Shown here in pieces: positions 56,842 to 64,000 of a DNA stretch of 64,000 bases. A program made the position numbers and the translations under genes. The DNA comes from Pseudidiomarina terrestris (lineage in GTDB: Bacteria > Pseudomonadota > Gammaproteobacteria > Enterobacterales > Alteromonadaceae), in NCBI RefSeq assembly GCF_030466405.1, contig NZ_JAGGJF010000004.1, positions 124,001-188,000 on the forward strand, written 5' to 3'. Each line of letters opens with the position of its first letter. Position 1 is the first letter of the stretch. The notes below the pieces were generated by a model that was not told the DNA's origin, searched no databases, and saw nothing but the letters and a program-made list of their open reading frames with translations.

Positions 56842-56871
56842 AAAAGCCGGCATCTGCCGGCTTTTATTTTT
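56842..56871 (+). terminator. Terminator between pstS and pstC
   Basis: A perfect 10-bp stem (AAAAGCCGGC with GCCGGCTTTT) and a 4-nt loop are followed by A and six T residues. It would end most pstS transcripts before the separate pstC promoter. Confidence 0.9.
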
Positions 56872-56877
56872 TCTAAA

Positions 56878-56931
56878 ATGTCACTTTTATGACGGTTCTG
56901 TAACAGTACTGTCATAATTCTCGGCTATACT
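56878..56931 (+). promoter_or_regulatory. PhoB-type promoter of pstCAB-phoU
   Basis: Two pairs of repeats 11 bp apart: ATGTCAC (56878) with ATGACGG (56889), and CTGTAAC (56898) with CTGTCAT (56909). Ten nt later lies TATACT (56926-56931), five of six -10 positions. The pstC ATG is at 56976. Confidence 0.82.
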
Positions 56932-56975
56932 TCCGGCCAATTAAACTCAAACTTGTTAAACCACTCGAGGTAATA

Positions 56976-59219
56976 ATGGCGGCAAAACAACCCGCATTGG
57001 GAGCCAGCAATTATCGACTGTTCAAGGACCGGGCGGCACGCTGGGGCGTAAGCCTGGGCGGTGTCATGGTTCTGGTCGCACTATTGCTGATATTCTTCTA
57101 TTTGCTTTATGTCATCGAGCCCATATTCCGCGGTGTAGAAGTCAACCACGAGCGCAGCTTTACAAGCCCAGTGAGTGGTGAAGTCGTCGCCATGGGAGTC
57201 GAGGAACAGTCTGAAATTGGCTATCAGTTTAGCGCCGATGGCGAACTGGTGTTTTTTGCGTTAAAAGCCAAAGAGGGCACGGATTGGGAGCCAGGCAAAG
57301 CGTTGTTAAGACAACAACTGACCGCGTCAAAGCCGACGGCCTTCACCCAGACCCAGCCACAGAATAACCGCTATGCCTATGCGGTGGAAGGTGGTGCGGT
57401 ACTGCTGGTTGAGCCCAAATTTAATAGCCGTTTCCGCGATGGTGAGTTGTTTATTACACCCAAAGTGGGCGAAGTGAATGCCGGTGAATTGATTCAGGTT
57501 GATCCTGAAGGTGAAAATCTGACCAAGCTGGCCCACGAGTACGACGGTGAGTCCATGTTGTTTGCCGCGCAAACTGCAGATAACCGCGTCATCGTTAATT
57601 CCATTCAGGCTTCCCGGAACTTTCTTTCCGGAGCTGTCGAATTAGAATCAAAGTTCACGGAACTGCCCATTACCGGTGCCATCAGTGAGATAGTCGTTAC
57701 TCCTGATTTACGGCAAGTACTGATTCGCCAGAATAACCGGTTCTGGGTCTACGATGTATCTCGCACAGGCACAGTGAAAGAGCGGCAATTGATCACGCTC
57801 GACGCGCGTCGCTTCGGCGAGGTCACCAGCATGCAGTTATTAGCTGGAGCCAGTTCAGTGCTGTTTGGCCACGCTAACGGCAAAGTCAGTCAGTGGTTCG
57901 AAGTCGCTGGTGATGACGGCCGCCGTTACCAGTTTATTCGTGACTTCCAGGCTGCAGAAACGGCAATCACCGATATCGTGGTTGAGTATTACCGCCGTAC
58001 CTTCTATACCATCTCGGCTGCTGGCGAACTGGGTGTATTCCATACCACATCGGAAGCTGAACTTTACCGTGGTCAAGCCAATGATGTTGCCGCTGAGCGT
58101 GTGGTAATTGACCCGCGCGCGAATACTTTACTGCTGCTGAATGATCAGCGTTTGCACGTATTTGACCTCATCAACGAGCATCCAGAAGTGACCTGGAGTG
58201 GGTTATGGCAGGAAGTCTGGTATGAGGGCTACCCGGAGCCCGACTACGTCTGGCAGTCGACCTCTGGCTCGGATGATTTTGAACCTAAGTTCAGCCTGGT
58301 TCCGATTTCGTTCGGTACCATCAAAGCAGCCGCTTACGCCATGCTTTTTGCAGTACCTATTGGTTTAGCTGCAGCGGTTTACACAGCTTATTTTATGTCG
58401 GCCGGTGTTCGCAAAGTAGTGAAGCCTACGGTCGAAATTATGGAGGCGTTACCGACGGTCATTCTCGGTTTCCTCGCGGGGCTGTGGTTAGCACCTATTG
58501 TTGAACATTACTTGCCCGGCATTATCGCGGTAATACTGCTGGTGCCTCTGGCTATAGTGATGTTCGCATTTTTAACCAGTCACCTACCGCAGAGCATCCG
58601 CAACAGTTTTACCGATGGGCGCGCTGCGCTGATCTTGTTGCCATTAGTGGCATTGGTCGGCTGGTTCTCATTTCAGATGTCGCCACTGATTGAAAACTGG
58701 TTGTTCGACGGCAATGTGCGCCGTTATCTGACTAACGAACTGGGAATTACCTTTGACCAGCGCAACTCACTGGTGGTAGGTATTGCCATGGGCTTCGCGG
58801 TGATCCCAACCATCTTTTCGATTGCTGAGGATGCCGTGTTCAGTGTGCCAAGACACCTGACCAATGGCTCGCTGGCGCTGGGTGCGACAACCTGGCAAAC
58901 CCTGACCAAGGTTGTGCTGTTAACCGCAAGCCCGGGTATTTTCTCAGCCGTCATGATGGGACTGGGTCGCGCCGTCGGTGAAACCATGATCGTATTAATG
59001 GCGACGGGTAACACACCGATTATGGACTGGAATATTTTTGAGGGAATGCGCACCTTGTCGGCCAATATCGCGGTCGAGATGCCGGAGTCAGAGGTAGGTA
59101 GTTCGCACTATCGTATCCTGTTCTTAGCGGCATTTGTGCTCTTTGTTTTCACTTTCGCGTTTAATACTGTGGCAGAGCTTGTGCGCCAGCGGTTACGCGA
59201 TAAATACAGCTCGATGTAA
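56976..59219 (+). CDS. pstC: Phosphate ABC transporter permease PstC, long form
   Basis: A 747-residue protein, more than twice the length of E. coli PstC. A first helix (about 25-48) is followed by about 400 periplasmic residues with repeating strand pairs such as VVTPDLRQVLIRQNNRFWVYD and SVLFGHANGKVSQW, resembling a beta-propeller. The permease domain occupies the C-terminal part: helices from about 450, PTVILGFLAGLWLAP, and the EAA-type loop ALGATTWQTLTKVVL. It forms the phosphate channel with PstA. The added domain may help PstS docking. Confidence 0.93.
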   Translation: MAAKQPALGASNYRLFKDRAARWGVSLGGVMVLVALLLIFFYLLYVIEPIFRGVEVNHERSFTSPVSGEVVAMGVEEQSEIGYQFSADGELVFFALKAKEGTDWEPGKALLRQQLTASKPTAFTQTQPQNNRYAYAVEGGAVLLVEPKFNSRFRDGELFITPKVGEVNAGELIQVDPEGENLTKLAHEYDGESMLFAAQTADNRVIVNSIQASRNFLSGAVELESKFTELPITGAISEIVVTPDLRQVLIRQNNRFWVYDVSRTGTVKERQLITLDARRFGEVTSMQLLAGASSVLFGHANGKVSQWFEVAGDDGRRYQFIRDFQAAETAITDIVVEYYRRTFYTISAAGELGVFHTTSEAELYRGQANDVAAERVVIDPRANTLLLLNDQRLHVFDLINEHPEVTWSGLWQEVWYEGYPEPDYVWQSTSGSDDFEPKFSLVPISFGTIKAAAYAMLFAVPIGLAAAVYTAYFMSAGVRKVVKPTVEIMEALPTVILGFLAGLWLAPIVEHYLPGIIAVILLVPLAIVMFAFLTSHLPQSIRNSFTDGRAALILLPLVALVGWFSFQMSPLIENWLFDGNVRRYLTNELGITFDQRNSLVVGIAMGFAVIPTIFSIAEDAVFSVPRHLTNGSLALGATTWQTLTKVVLLTASPGIFSAVMMGLGRAVGETMIVLMATGNTPIMDWNIFEGMRTLSANIAVEMPESEVGSSHYRILFLAAFVLFVFTFAFNTVAELVRQRLRDKYSSM

Positions 59220-59233
59220 GCGAGAGGATTTCC

Positions 59234-60889
59234 ATGAAGCAATGGTTTAAATCAGGAAAACCGTGGATTTGGCTGACAGCAGGCTCTGTTAGTATCAGTT
59301 TGATCGCTGTTCTCGGGCTGTTGATCTTGATTGGCTGGCGTGGCTTGTCGTTCTTCTGGCCTGCGCAAATTCACGAAATGGAAGTGCGCGCCAATGACGG
59401 CTCGACCTCAACCATTATCGGTGAAATTTACGAGACCGAATCGATTCCAATTGAGCGTTTGCAAGAATCTGGTGTGGCGCTCGATAACTTTAATGAGCCG
59501 ACGCTGGAGCGCTGGCTCATCAAAGTAGGTAACCGTGAATATGTGCCTTTGGATTTCTCCTGGGTACTAGAGCCACAGATTGTGCGTGACGAAACGCCTG
59601 CGGACCTGGCAGTCTTTGAGCGCACCAAGGACGGTAACTTTTACGGTTACGTGGTAGATGTGCTCGAAGATGGCGTTTCTGTAGCCGAGCAGAGGTCGAT
59701 TCGTGAGGTGTTAAGGCAGCGTATTGAACGTGCGGTAGAACTGAATGGACAGGCAACTGATCTGCAGGACAGTGAGATCAGCGCGATCAATTACCAGTTG
59801 AATCAGTTACGGCTCGAGCGTCGTGCGCTGGAGCTGGCCGGTAATCTGACGCCTGCCGAAGAAGCGCGAATCGCCGCTGAAGAAGAGCAGTTACGCCAGG
59901 ATTATAAGGTTCTCGAAGAGCAACTGTTTGCCCTGCGTGACAAAGCCAGTCGTGATCAGGTCCAGGTGCGCGACATGCGCGGCGAAGTGGTGACCTTACC
60001 CATGTATCGCATGTTGGCCGTACACTTCCCGAACGACATGGGCTTTTTCGCCAAGCTGGGCCACTTCTTTGTGCAGATCGGTAAGTTTGTGAGCCAGGAT
60101 CCACGCGAAGCAAATACTGAAGGCGGGGTGTTCCCGGCGATTTTCGGTACCGTGTTCATGGTCTTGCTGATGTCGGTGATTGTGACACCCTTTGGTGTGG
60201 TGGCGGCGATTTATCTGCACGAGTATGCTGGCAAGAATGCTATAACGCGTTTGATCCGCATCGCGGTGATTAACCTCGCGGGGGTGCCGTCGATTGTTTA
60301 CGGCGTATTTGGTCTGGGCTTCTTTGTTTATATGGTAGGTGGCTCGTTAGACCAAATCTTCTATCCGGAAGCATTGCCCAACCCAACCTTTGGTACCCCG
60401 GGTGTCATGTGGGCGGCGATTACTCTGGCGATCCTGACCCTACCGGTGGTGATTGTGTCCACCGAGGAAGGCTTGTCGCGGATCCCGAGTACGCTCCGTG
60501 AAGGTAGTTTAGCGCTAGGCGCGACCAAGGCTGAGACCCTGTGGCGGATCATCATTCCAATGGCCTCCCCAGCAATTATGACAGGCTTGATTCTGGCAGT
60601 TGCGCGGGCAGCGGGCGAAGTTGCGCCGTTGATGCTGGTCGGTGTGGTCAAGTCAGCGCCGATGTTACCGGTGGATGGCAACTTCCCGTACTTCCATTTG
60701 GATCGTAAATTTATGCACCTTGGTTTCCACATCTATGATGTTGGCTTCCAGAGTCCAAATGTCGAGGCGGCGCGGCCCTTGGTCTATGCAACCTCATTTT
60801 TACTGGTTACCATCATCATCGGTCTGAATCTGACTGCGATTGGCGTACGTAACCATTTACGTGAAAAATATCGCTCACTTGAGCATTAA
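59234..60889 (+). CDS. pstA: Phosphate ABC transporter permease PstA, long form
   Basis: A 551-residue protein, almost double the E. coli length. A first helix (about 12-36) is followed by a periplasmic insertion that includes a coiled coil (about 155-240, [15 protein letters not shown] and [17 protein letters not shown]). The permease domain starts near 300 with [21 protein letters not shown] and includes [14 protein letters not shown] and the EAA-type loop [18 protein letters not shown]. It follows pstC after 14 nt. Both permeases having long inserts suggests they co-evolved. Confidence 0.93.
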   Translation: MKQWFKSGKPWIWLTAGSVSISLIAVLGLLILIGWRGLSFFWPAQIHEMEVRANDGSTSTIIGEIYETESIPIERLQESGVALDNFNEPTLERWLIKVGNREYVPLDFSWVLEPQIVRDETPADLAVFERTKDGNFYGYVVDVLEDGVSVAEQRSIREVLRQRIERAVELNGQATDLQDSEISAINYQLNQLRLERRALELAGNLTPAEEARIAAEEEQLRQDYKVLEEQLFALRDKASRDQVQVRDMRGEVVTLPMYRMLAVHFPNDMGFFAKLGHFFVQIGKFVSQDPREANTEGGVFPAIFGTVFMVLLMSVIVTPFGVVAAIYLHEYAGKNAITRLIRIAVINLAGVPSIVYGVFGLGFFVYMVGGSLDQIFYPEALPNPTFGTPGVMWAAITLAILTLPVVIVSTEEGLSRIPSTLREGSLALGATKAETLWRIIIPMASPAIMTGLILAVARAAGEVAPLMLVGVVKSAPMLPVDGNFPYFHLDRKFMHLGFHIYDVGFQSPNVEAARPLVYATSFLLVTIIIGLNLTAIGVRNHLREKYRSLEH

Positions 60890-60918
60890 TTAACGAAGCA
60901 GAAGCGAAAGGTCTTACT

Positions 60919-61737
60919 ATGATTTCGGTAACTCCGACAGAAAATCAGGCAGAACGTCTGGATTTAGAAAATTTATCCGCGGAAGAAACCGCACTGGAAA
61001 TTCGCAATCTGAATCTGCACTACGGCGATGCTCAGGCGCTTTACGATATTTCCATGGCGATTCCAAAAAATCGTGTCACTGCGTTTATCGGACCATCAGG
61101 TTGTGGTAAATCCACCTTGTTGCGCTGCATAAACCGTATGAACGACTTGGTAGAAATTTGTCGAATCAGCGGTGAAATCCGTTTACACGAAAAGAATATC
61201 TACGATAAAGATGTGGATGCTGCAGCCTTGCGTCGTAACGTCGGTATGGTGTTTCAGCGTCCGAACCCTTTTCCTAAGTCGATTTACGAGAACGTGGTTT
61301 ACGGCATGCGCCTGCAAGGGGTCAATGACCGTCGTACACTTGATGAAGTGGTGGAGCGTTCACTGAAAGGCGCTGCCCTTTGGGAAGAGGTGAAAGATCG
61401 GTTGAACGCCAGTGCATTTAGTCTCTCTGGTGGTCAGCAACAGCGACTGGTTATTGCCCGCGCCATTGCGATTGAGCCGGAAGTCCTGCTTCTGGATGAG
61501 CCGACCTCGGCACTTGACCCGATTTCGACGCTTACCATTGAAGAGCTGATTACTGATTTAAAAGAAAAGTACACCGTGGTGATTGTTACGCATAACATGC
61601 AACAGGCAGCGCGGGTTTCTGACCAAACCGCATTTATGTATATGGGTAAACTTATTGAGTATGCCGATACCAATACGTTATTTACGACCCCGAGTCAGAA
61701 GCAAACTGAAGATTACATTACCGGCCGTTACGGCTAA
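60919..61737 (+). CDS. pstB: Phosphate ABC transporter ATPase PstB
   Basis: A 272-residue ATPase that powers phosphate uptake. It has Walker [10 protein letters not shown] (58-66), the Q-loop segment VFQRPNPFP, signature LSGGQQQR, Walker [13 protein letters not shown] and the H-loop VTHNM. A 30-residue acidic N-terminal extension precedes the domain. It follows pstA after 29 nt and precedes phoU by 12 nt. Confidence 0.97.
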   Translation: MISVTPTENQAERLDLENLSAEETALEIRNLNLHYGDAQALYDISMAIPKNRVTAFIGPSGCGKSTLLRCINRMNDLVEICRISGEIRLHEKNIYDKDVDAAALRRNVGMVFQRPNPFPKSIYENVVYGMRLQGVNDRRTLDEVVERSLKGAALWEEVKDRLNASAFSLSGGQQQRLVIARAIAIEPEVLLLDEPTSALDPISTLTIEELITDLKEKYTVVIVTHNMQQAARVSDQTAFMYMGKLIEYADTNTLFTTPSQKQTEDYITGRYG

Positions 61738-61749
61738 CAGGAGTCAGGC

Positions 61750-62478
61750 ATGGACAAGTTGAATATGAGCCGGCATATCTCCGGTAAGTTTAATGATGAG
61801 CTTGATACCGTTCGTACCCAAGTCATGAACATGGGTGGCTTGGTCGAGCAACAATTACGGGATGCGCTGGTTGCCATCGAAAAGTCCGATCACGAGCTAG
61901 CAGAGCAAGTTCTGCAGCGTGATTACAAAGTGAATGCGCTGGAAGTACAAATCGATGAAGCTTGCGTACAGATCATTGCGAAGCGCCAACCGGCAGCAAG
62001 CGATCTACGTTTAGTCATCGCAATTCTGAAAACGATTGCCGATCTTGAGCGGATTGGTGATGAAGTCGAGCGGATTGCGCGCGTTGCACTGGAGAGTTTT
62101 AACAACGATCAGCAAGAATTCCTGGTCAGTTTAGAAAACCTGGGGCAGCAAGTATTAGCGATGTTGCATGGGGTGCTCGATGCATTTGCCCGCATGGATC
62201 TCGATAGTGCCTATGAAGTGCATCAGATGGACGCGCAAGCCGATCGTCAGTACGAAGGCCTCACGCGACAGCTAATGACCTACATGATGGAAGACCCACG
62301 CGGAATTCCGAAGGTGATGAACGTACTCTGGTCGGCACGCTCACTTGAGCGTATTGGCGACCGTTGCCAAAACATCGCCGAGTACATTATCTTTTTCGTG
62401 AAAGGAAAAGACGTACGTCATGTGTCACCAGAGTCGATGGCGCGCACCGTCGGTCGTGCAGCGCCCGACACTGAATAA
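61750..62478 (+). CDS. phoU: Phosphate signalling regulator PhoU
   Basis: A 242-residue all-helical protein with two PhoU repeats. Each contains the metal-binding pattern seen as [13 protein letters not shown] in the first and [18 protein letters not shown] in the second. PhoU links the Pst transporter to PhoR and holds the Pho response off when phosphate is ample. Last gene of pstCAB-phoU, closed by a terminator shared with serA. Confidence 0.97.
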   Translation: MDKLNMSRHISGKFNDELDTVRTQVMNMGGLVEQQLRDALVAIEKSDHELAEQVLQRDYKVNALEVQIDEACVQIIAKRQPAASDLRLVIAILKTIADLERIGDEVERIARVALESFNNDQQEFLVSLENLGQQVLAMLHGVLDAFARMDLDSAYEVHQMDAQADRQYEGLTRQLMTYMMEDPRGIPKVMNVLWSARSLERIGDRCQNIAEYIIFFVKGKDVRHVSPESMARTVGRAAPDTE

Positions 62479-62494
62479 GCCTGATTGCTCGTAG

Positions 62495-62523
62495 AAAAAG
62501 CCGACCTTTGGGTCGGCTTTTTT
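62495..62523. terminator. Bidirectional terminator between phoU and serA
   Basis: A perfect 12-bp stem (AAAAAGCCGACC with GGTCGGCTTTTT), TTTG loop and T run on the plus side. The A run opposite makes it suitable for the convergent serA. Confidence 0.92.
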
Positions 62524-62539
62524 GTCAGGAAACCTGGGA

Positions 62540-63781
62540 TTAGTAAAGCACGCGTGCGCGGATGGTGCCCTCGATGGCTCGCATAGCGTCGAGTAGGGTG
62601 TCGGCGATATCACTCTCGGCTGGCGTATCGATGTCGATGACCACATAGCCAAGGTCGGCATCGGTCTGCAGGTACTGCCCTGAGACGTTGATGCTTTGCT
62701 CGGCCAGCAATTGGTTGATGCGGGTCAACATGCCCGGGCGATTTTCGTGAATGTGCAATAACCGCCGCGCGCCATGATGCGCCGGTAACGAAACTTCAGG
62801 AAAGTTAACGGCGGATAGCGTCGAGCCATTATCCGAGTAGTGCGCCAGCTTACCGGCCACTTCAACACCAATGTTCTCTTGTGCTTCCTGGGTCGAGCCG
62901 CCGACATGCGGAGTAAGAATACAGTTATCGAGCTGACGTAACGGGGACTCAAAAACCTCGTTGTTGCTACCCGGTTCAACGGGGAACACATCGATGGCGG
63001 CACCGGCCAGGTGGCCAGATCGCAACGCTTCCGCCAGCGCATCAATGACCACCACAGTGCCGCGCGAGGCGTTGATCAGCAGCGCGCCTTTTTTCATTTT
63101 TGCCAGTTGTGGCGCATCAATCATCCACTGAGTTTGTGCAGTTTCGGGTACATGCAAGGTGACCACATCAGCTTGCTGTAGCAGTTCATCAAGGGAACCC
63201 ACCGCATGAGCATTACCCAGCGGCAGCTTGCTCTCGATGTCATAAAAACGCACCTGCATGCCCAATTGTTCGGCCAAAATACTTAATTGACTACCAATGT
63301 GGCCGTAACCGACAATGCCGAGTACTTTGCCGCGTGCTTCATAACTGCCGGTGGCGGATTTGTCCCAACCACCACGATGAGCGGCGGCATTTTTTTCCGG
63401 AACACGGCGTAACAACATGATGATCTCGGCCAGTACTAATTCGGCAACGCTACGAGTGTTGGAAAAGGGGGCGTTGAAGACCACCACGCCGTGGCGACGG
63501 GCAGCTTGCAGATCAACCTGATTGGTGCCAATACAAAAACAACCGACGCCAATGAGTTTTTCGGCTGCGGCAAACACCCGGTCACTGAGTTCGGTGCGCG
63601 AGCGGATGCCAACAAAGTGGGCGTCACTTATTTTGCTGCATAACTCATCTTCTGTTAGCGCTGTTTTGATGTACTCAATGTTGTGGTAACCACGCTGCTT
63701 GAGGATCTCGACGGCGCTTTCATGCACCCCTTCAAGCAGTAAAAATTTGATGCGGTCTTTGGCCAGGGAAACTTGGGTCAT
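62540..63781 (-). CDS. serA: D-3-phosphoglycerate dehydrogenase
   Basis: A 413-residue NAD enzyme, first step of serine synthesis from 3-phosphoglycerate. It has GCFCIGTNQVDL, the Rossmann motif GIVGYGHIGSQL, the catalytic arginine in NASRGTVV, LTPHVGGSTQEAQENIG and a C-terminal ACT domain (from about 340, HENRPGMLTRINQLL) that binds serine for feedback control. The ATG at 63781 is preferred; a GTG at 63790 overlapping the rpiA stop is in frame. It follows rpiA by 5 nt, the common rpiA-serA arrangement. Confidence 0.97.
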   Translation of the reverse strand: MTQVSLAKDRIKFLLLEGVHESAVEILKQRGYHNIEYIKTALTEDELCSKISDAHFVGIRSRTELSDRVFAAAEKLIGVGCFCIGTNQVDLQAARRHGVVVFNAPFSNTRSVAELVLAEIIMLLRRVPEKNAAAHRGGWDKSATGSYEARGKVLGIVGYGHIGSQLSILAEQLGMQVRFYDIESKLPLGNAHAVGSLDELLQQADVVTLHVPETAQTQWMIDAPQLAKMKKGALLINASRGTVVVIDALAEALRSGHLAGAAIDVFPVEPGSNNEVFESPLRQLDNCILTPHVGGSTQEAQENIGVEVAGKLAHYSDNGSTLSAVNFPEVSLPAHHGARRLLHIHENRPGMLTRINQLLAEQSINVSGQYLQTDADLGYVVIDIDTPAESDIADTLLDAMRAIEGTIRARVLY

Positions 63782-63786
63782 GCGCT

Positions 63787-64000
63787 TCACTTCACGGTTT
63801 GAATGCCATCTGCACTGGCAACGAGGGCAAGATCTGCGCCACGTTGGGCGAACAGGCCATTGGTGACAACGCCGACAATATTATTGAGCTGTTGCTCAAG
63901 ATGAATCGGATCGAGAATATCGAAGTTATGCACGTCGAGGATCCAATTACCGTTGTCGGTAACCACCCCTTCGCGCCAGACCGGATCACCGCCAAGCCTG
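63787..64000 (-). CDS. rpiA: Ribose-5-phosphate isomerase A, C-terminal part (cut by window edge)
   Basis: The last 70 codons of RpiA, which interconverts ribose 5-phosphate and ribulose 5-phosphate. The visible sequence includes [28 protein letters not shown] and [17 protein letters not shown], which match the RpiA C-terminus. The N-terminal catalytic part is outside the window. It is upstream of serA on the same strand. Confidence 0.93.
   Translation of the reverse strand, partial: RLGGDPVWREGVVTDNGNWILDVHNFDILDPIHLEQQLNNIVGVVTNGLFAQRGADLALVASADGIQTVK

Noticed and set aside
1-64000. Mobile elements, CRISPR arrays, tRNA or rRNA genes
   Set aside because: No transposase or integrase frames, no regularly spaced identical repeats of CRISPR size, and no tRNA or rRNA sequence was recognised; the 11-bp repeats are operator arrays.

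Overview
This window is chromosomal DNA of a Gram-negative gammaproteobacterium. Gene content and order (srmB divergent from trmN, mltF next to purL, a DUF3450-TtpC-ExbB-ExbD-TonB-TPR cluster, two Oar-like TonB receptors) suggest a marine Alteromonadales member, perhaps Idiomarinaceae; that placement is inference. I found 53 protein genes, of which two are cut by the window edges. I saw no tRNA, rRNA, CRISPR array, insertion sequence or prophage. Genes are tightly packed and no gene-free stretch exceeds 300 bases.

Layout. 1-1166 (minus): the start of a symporter-like sensor kinase and a TRIC-family membrane protein. 1380-9280 (plus): yajC-secD-secF, yaaA, a DUF3014 protein, a PlsC-like acyltransferase, then ribH-nusB-thiL-pgpA. 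9242-12271 (minus): xseB-ispA-dxs, which feeds isoprenoid synthesis. 12376-16227: thiI, a VanZ-like protein, srmB (minus) and trmN. 16238-20642 (minus): an M49-like metallopeptidase lipoprotein, rdgC and an orphan sensor kinase.

20720-32562 and 45146-62478 form two blocks dominated by phosphate-starvation (Pho) control. The first holds a surface-type lipoprotein, a TonB-dependent receptor, a MscS channel, a complete energising system (DUF3450, TtpC, ExbB, ExbD, TonB, TPR) and a small porin. The second holds two Oar-like receptors (minus) flanking tadA, a secreted DNase I-fold phosphoesterase, phoB-phoR, pstS, pstC-pstA-pstB and phoU. At eight promoters I can read direct repeats resembling CTGTCAT spaced 11 bp apart, followed after exactly 10 nt by a -10-like hexamer, usually starting TA. 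Between the blocks lie ordinary genes: an AEC transporter, xseA (minus), guaB-guaA, ndh, mltF, a 39-codon basic small ORF and purL. The window ends with serA and partial rpiA (minus).

Interpretation. PhoR/PhoB probably senses phosphate limitation together with PstSCAB-PhoU, and switches on both the inner-membrane phosphate transporter and an outer-membrane programme: porin, TonB receptors and a dedicated TonB energiser. The most notable proposal is that this strain imports phosphate or a phosphorylated compound across the outer membrane by a PhoB-controlled TonB system. The promoters are read directly from the sequence; the substrate is not known.
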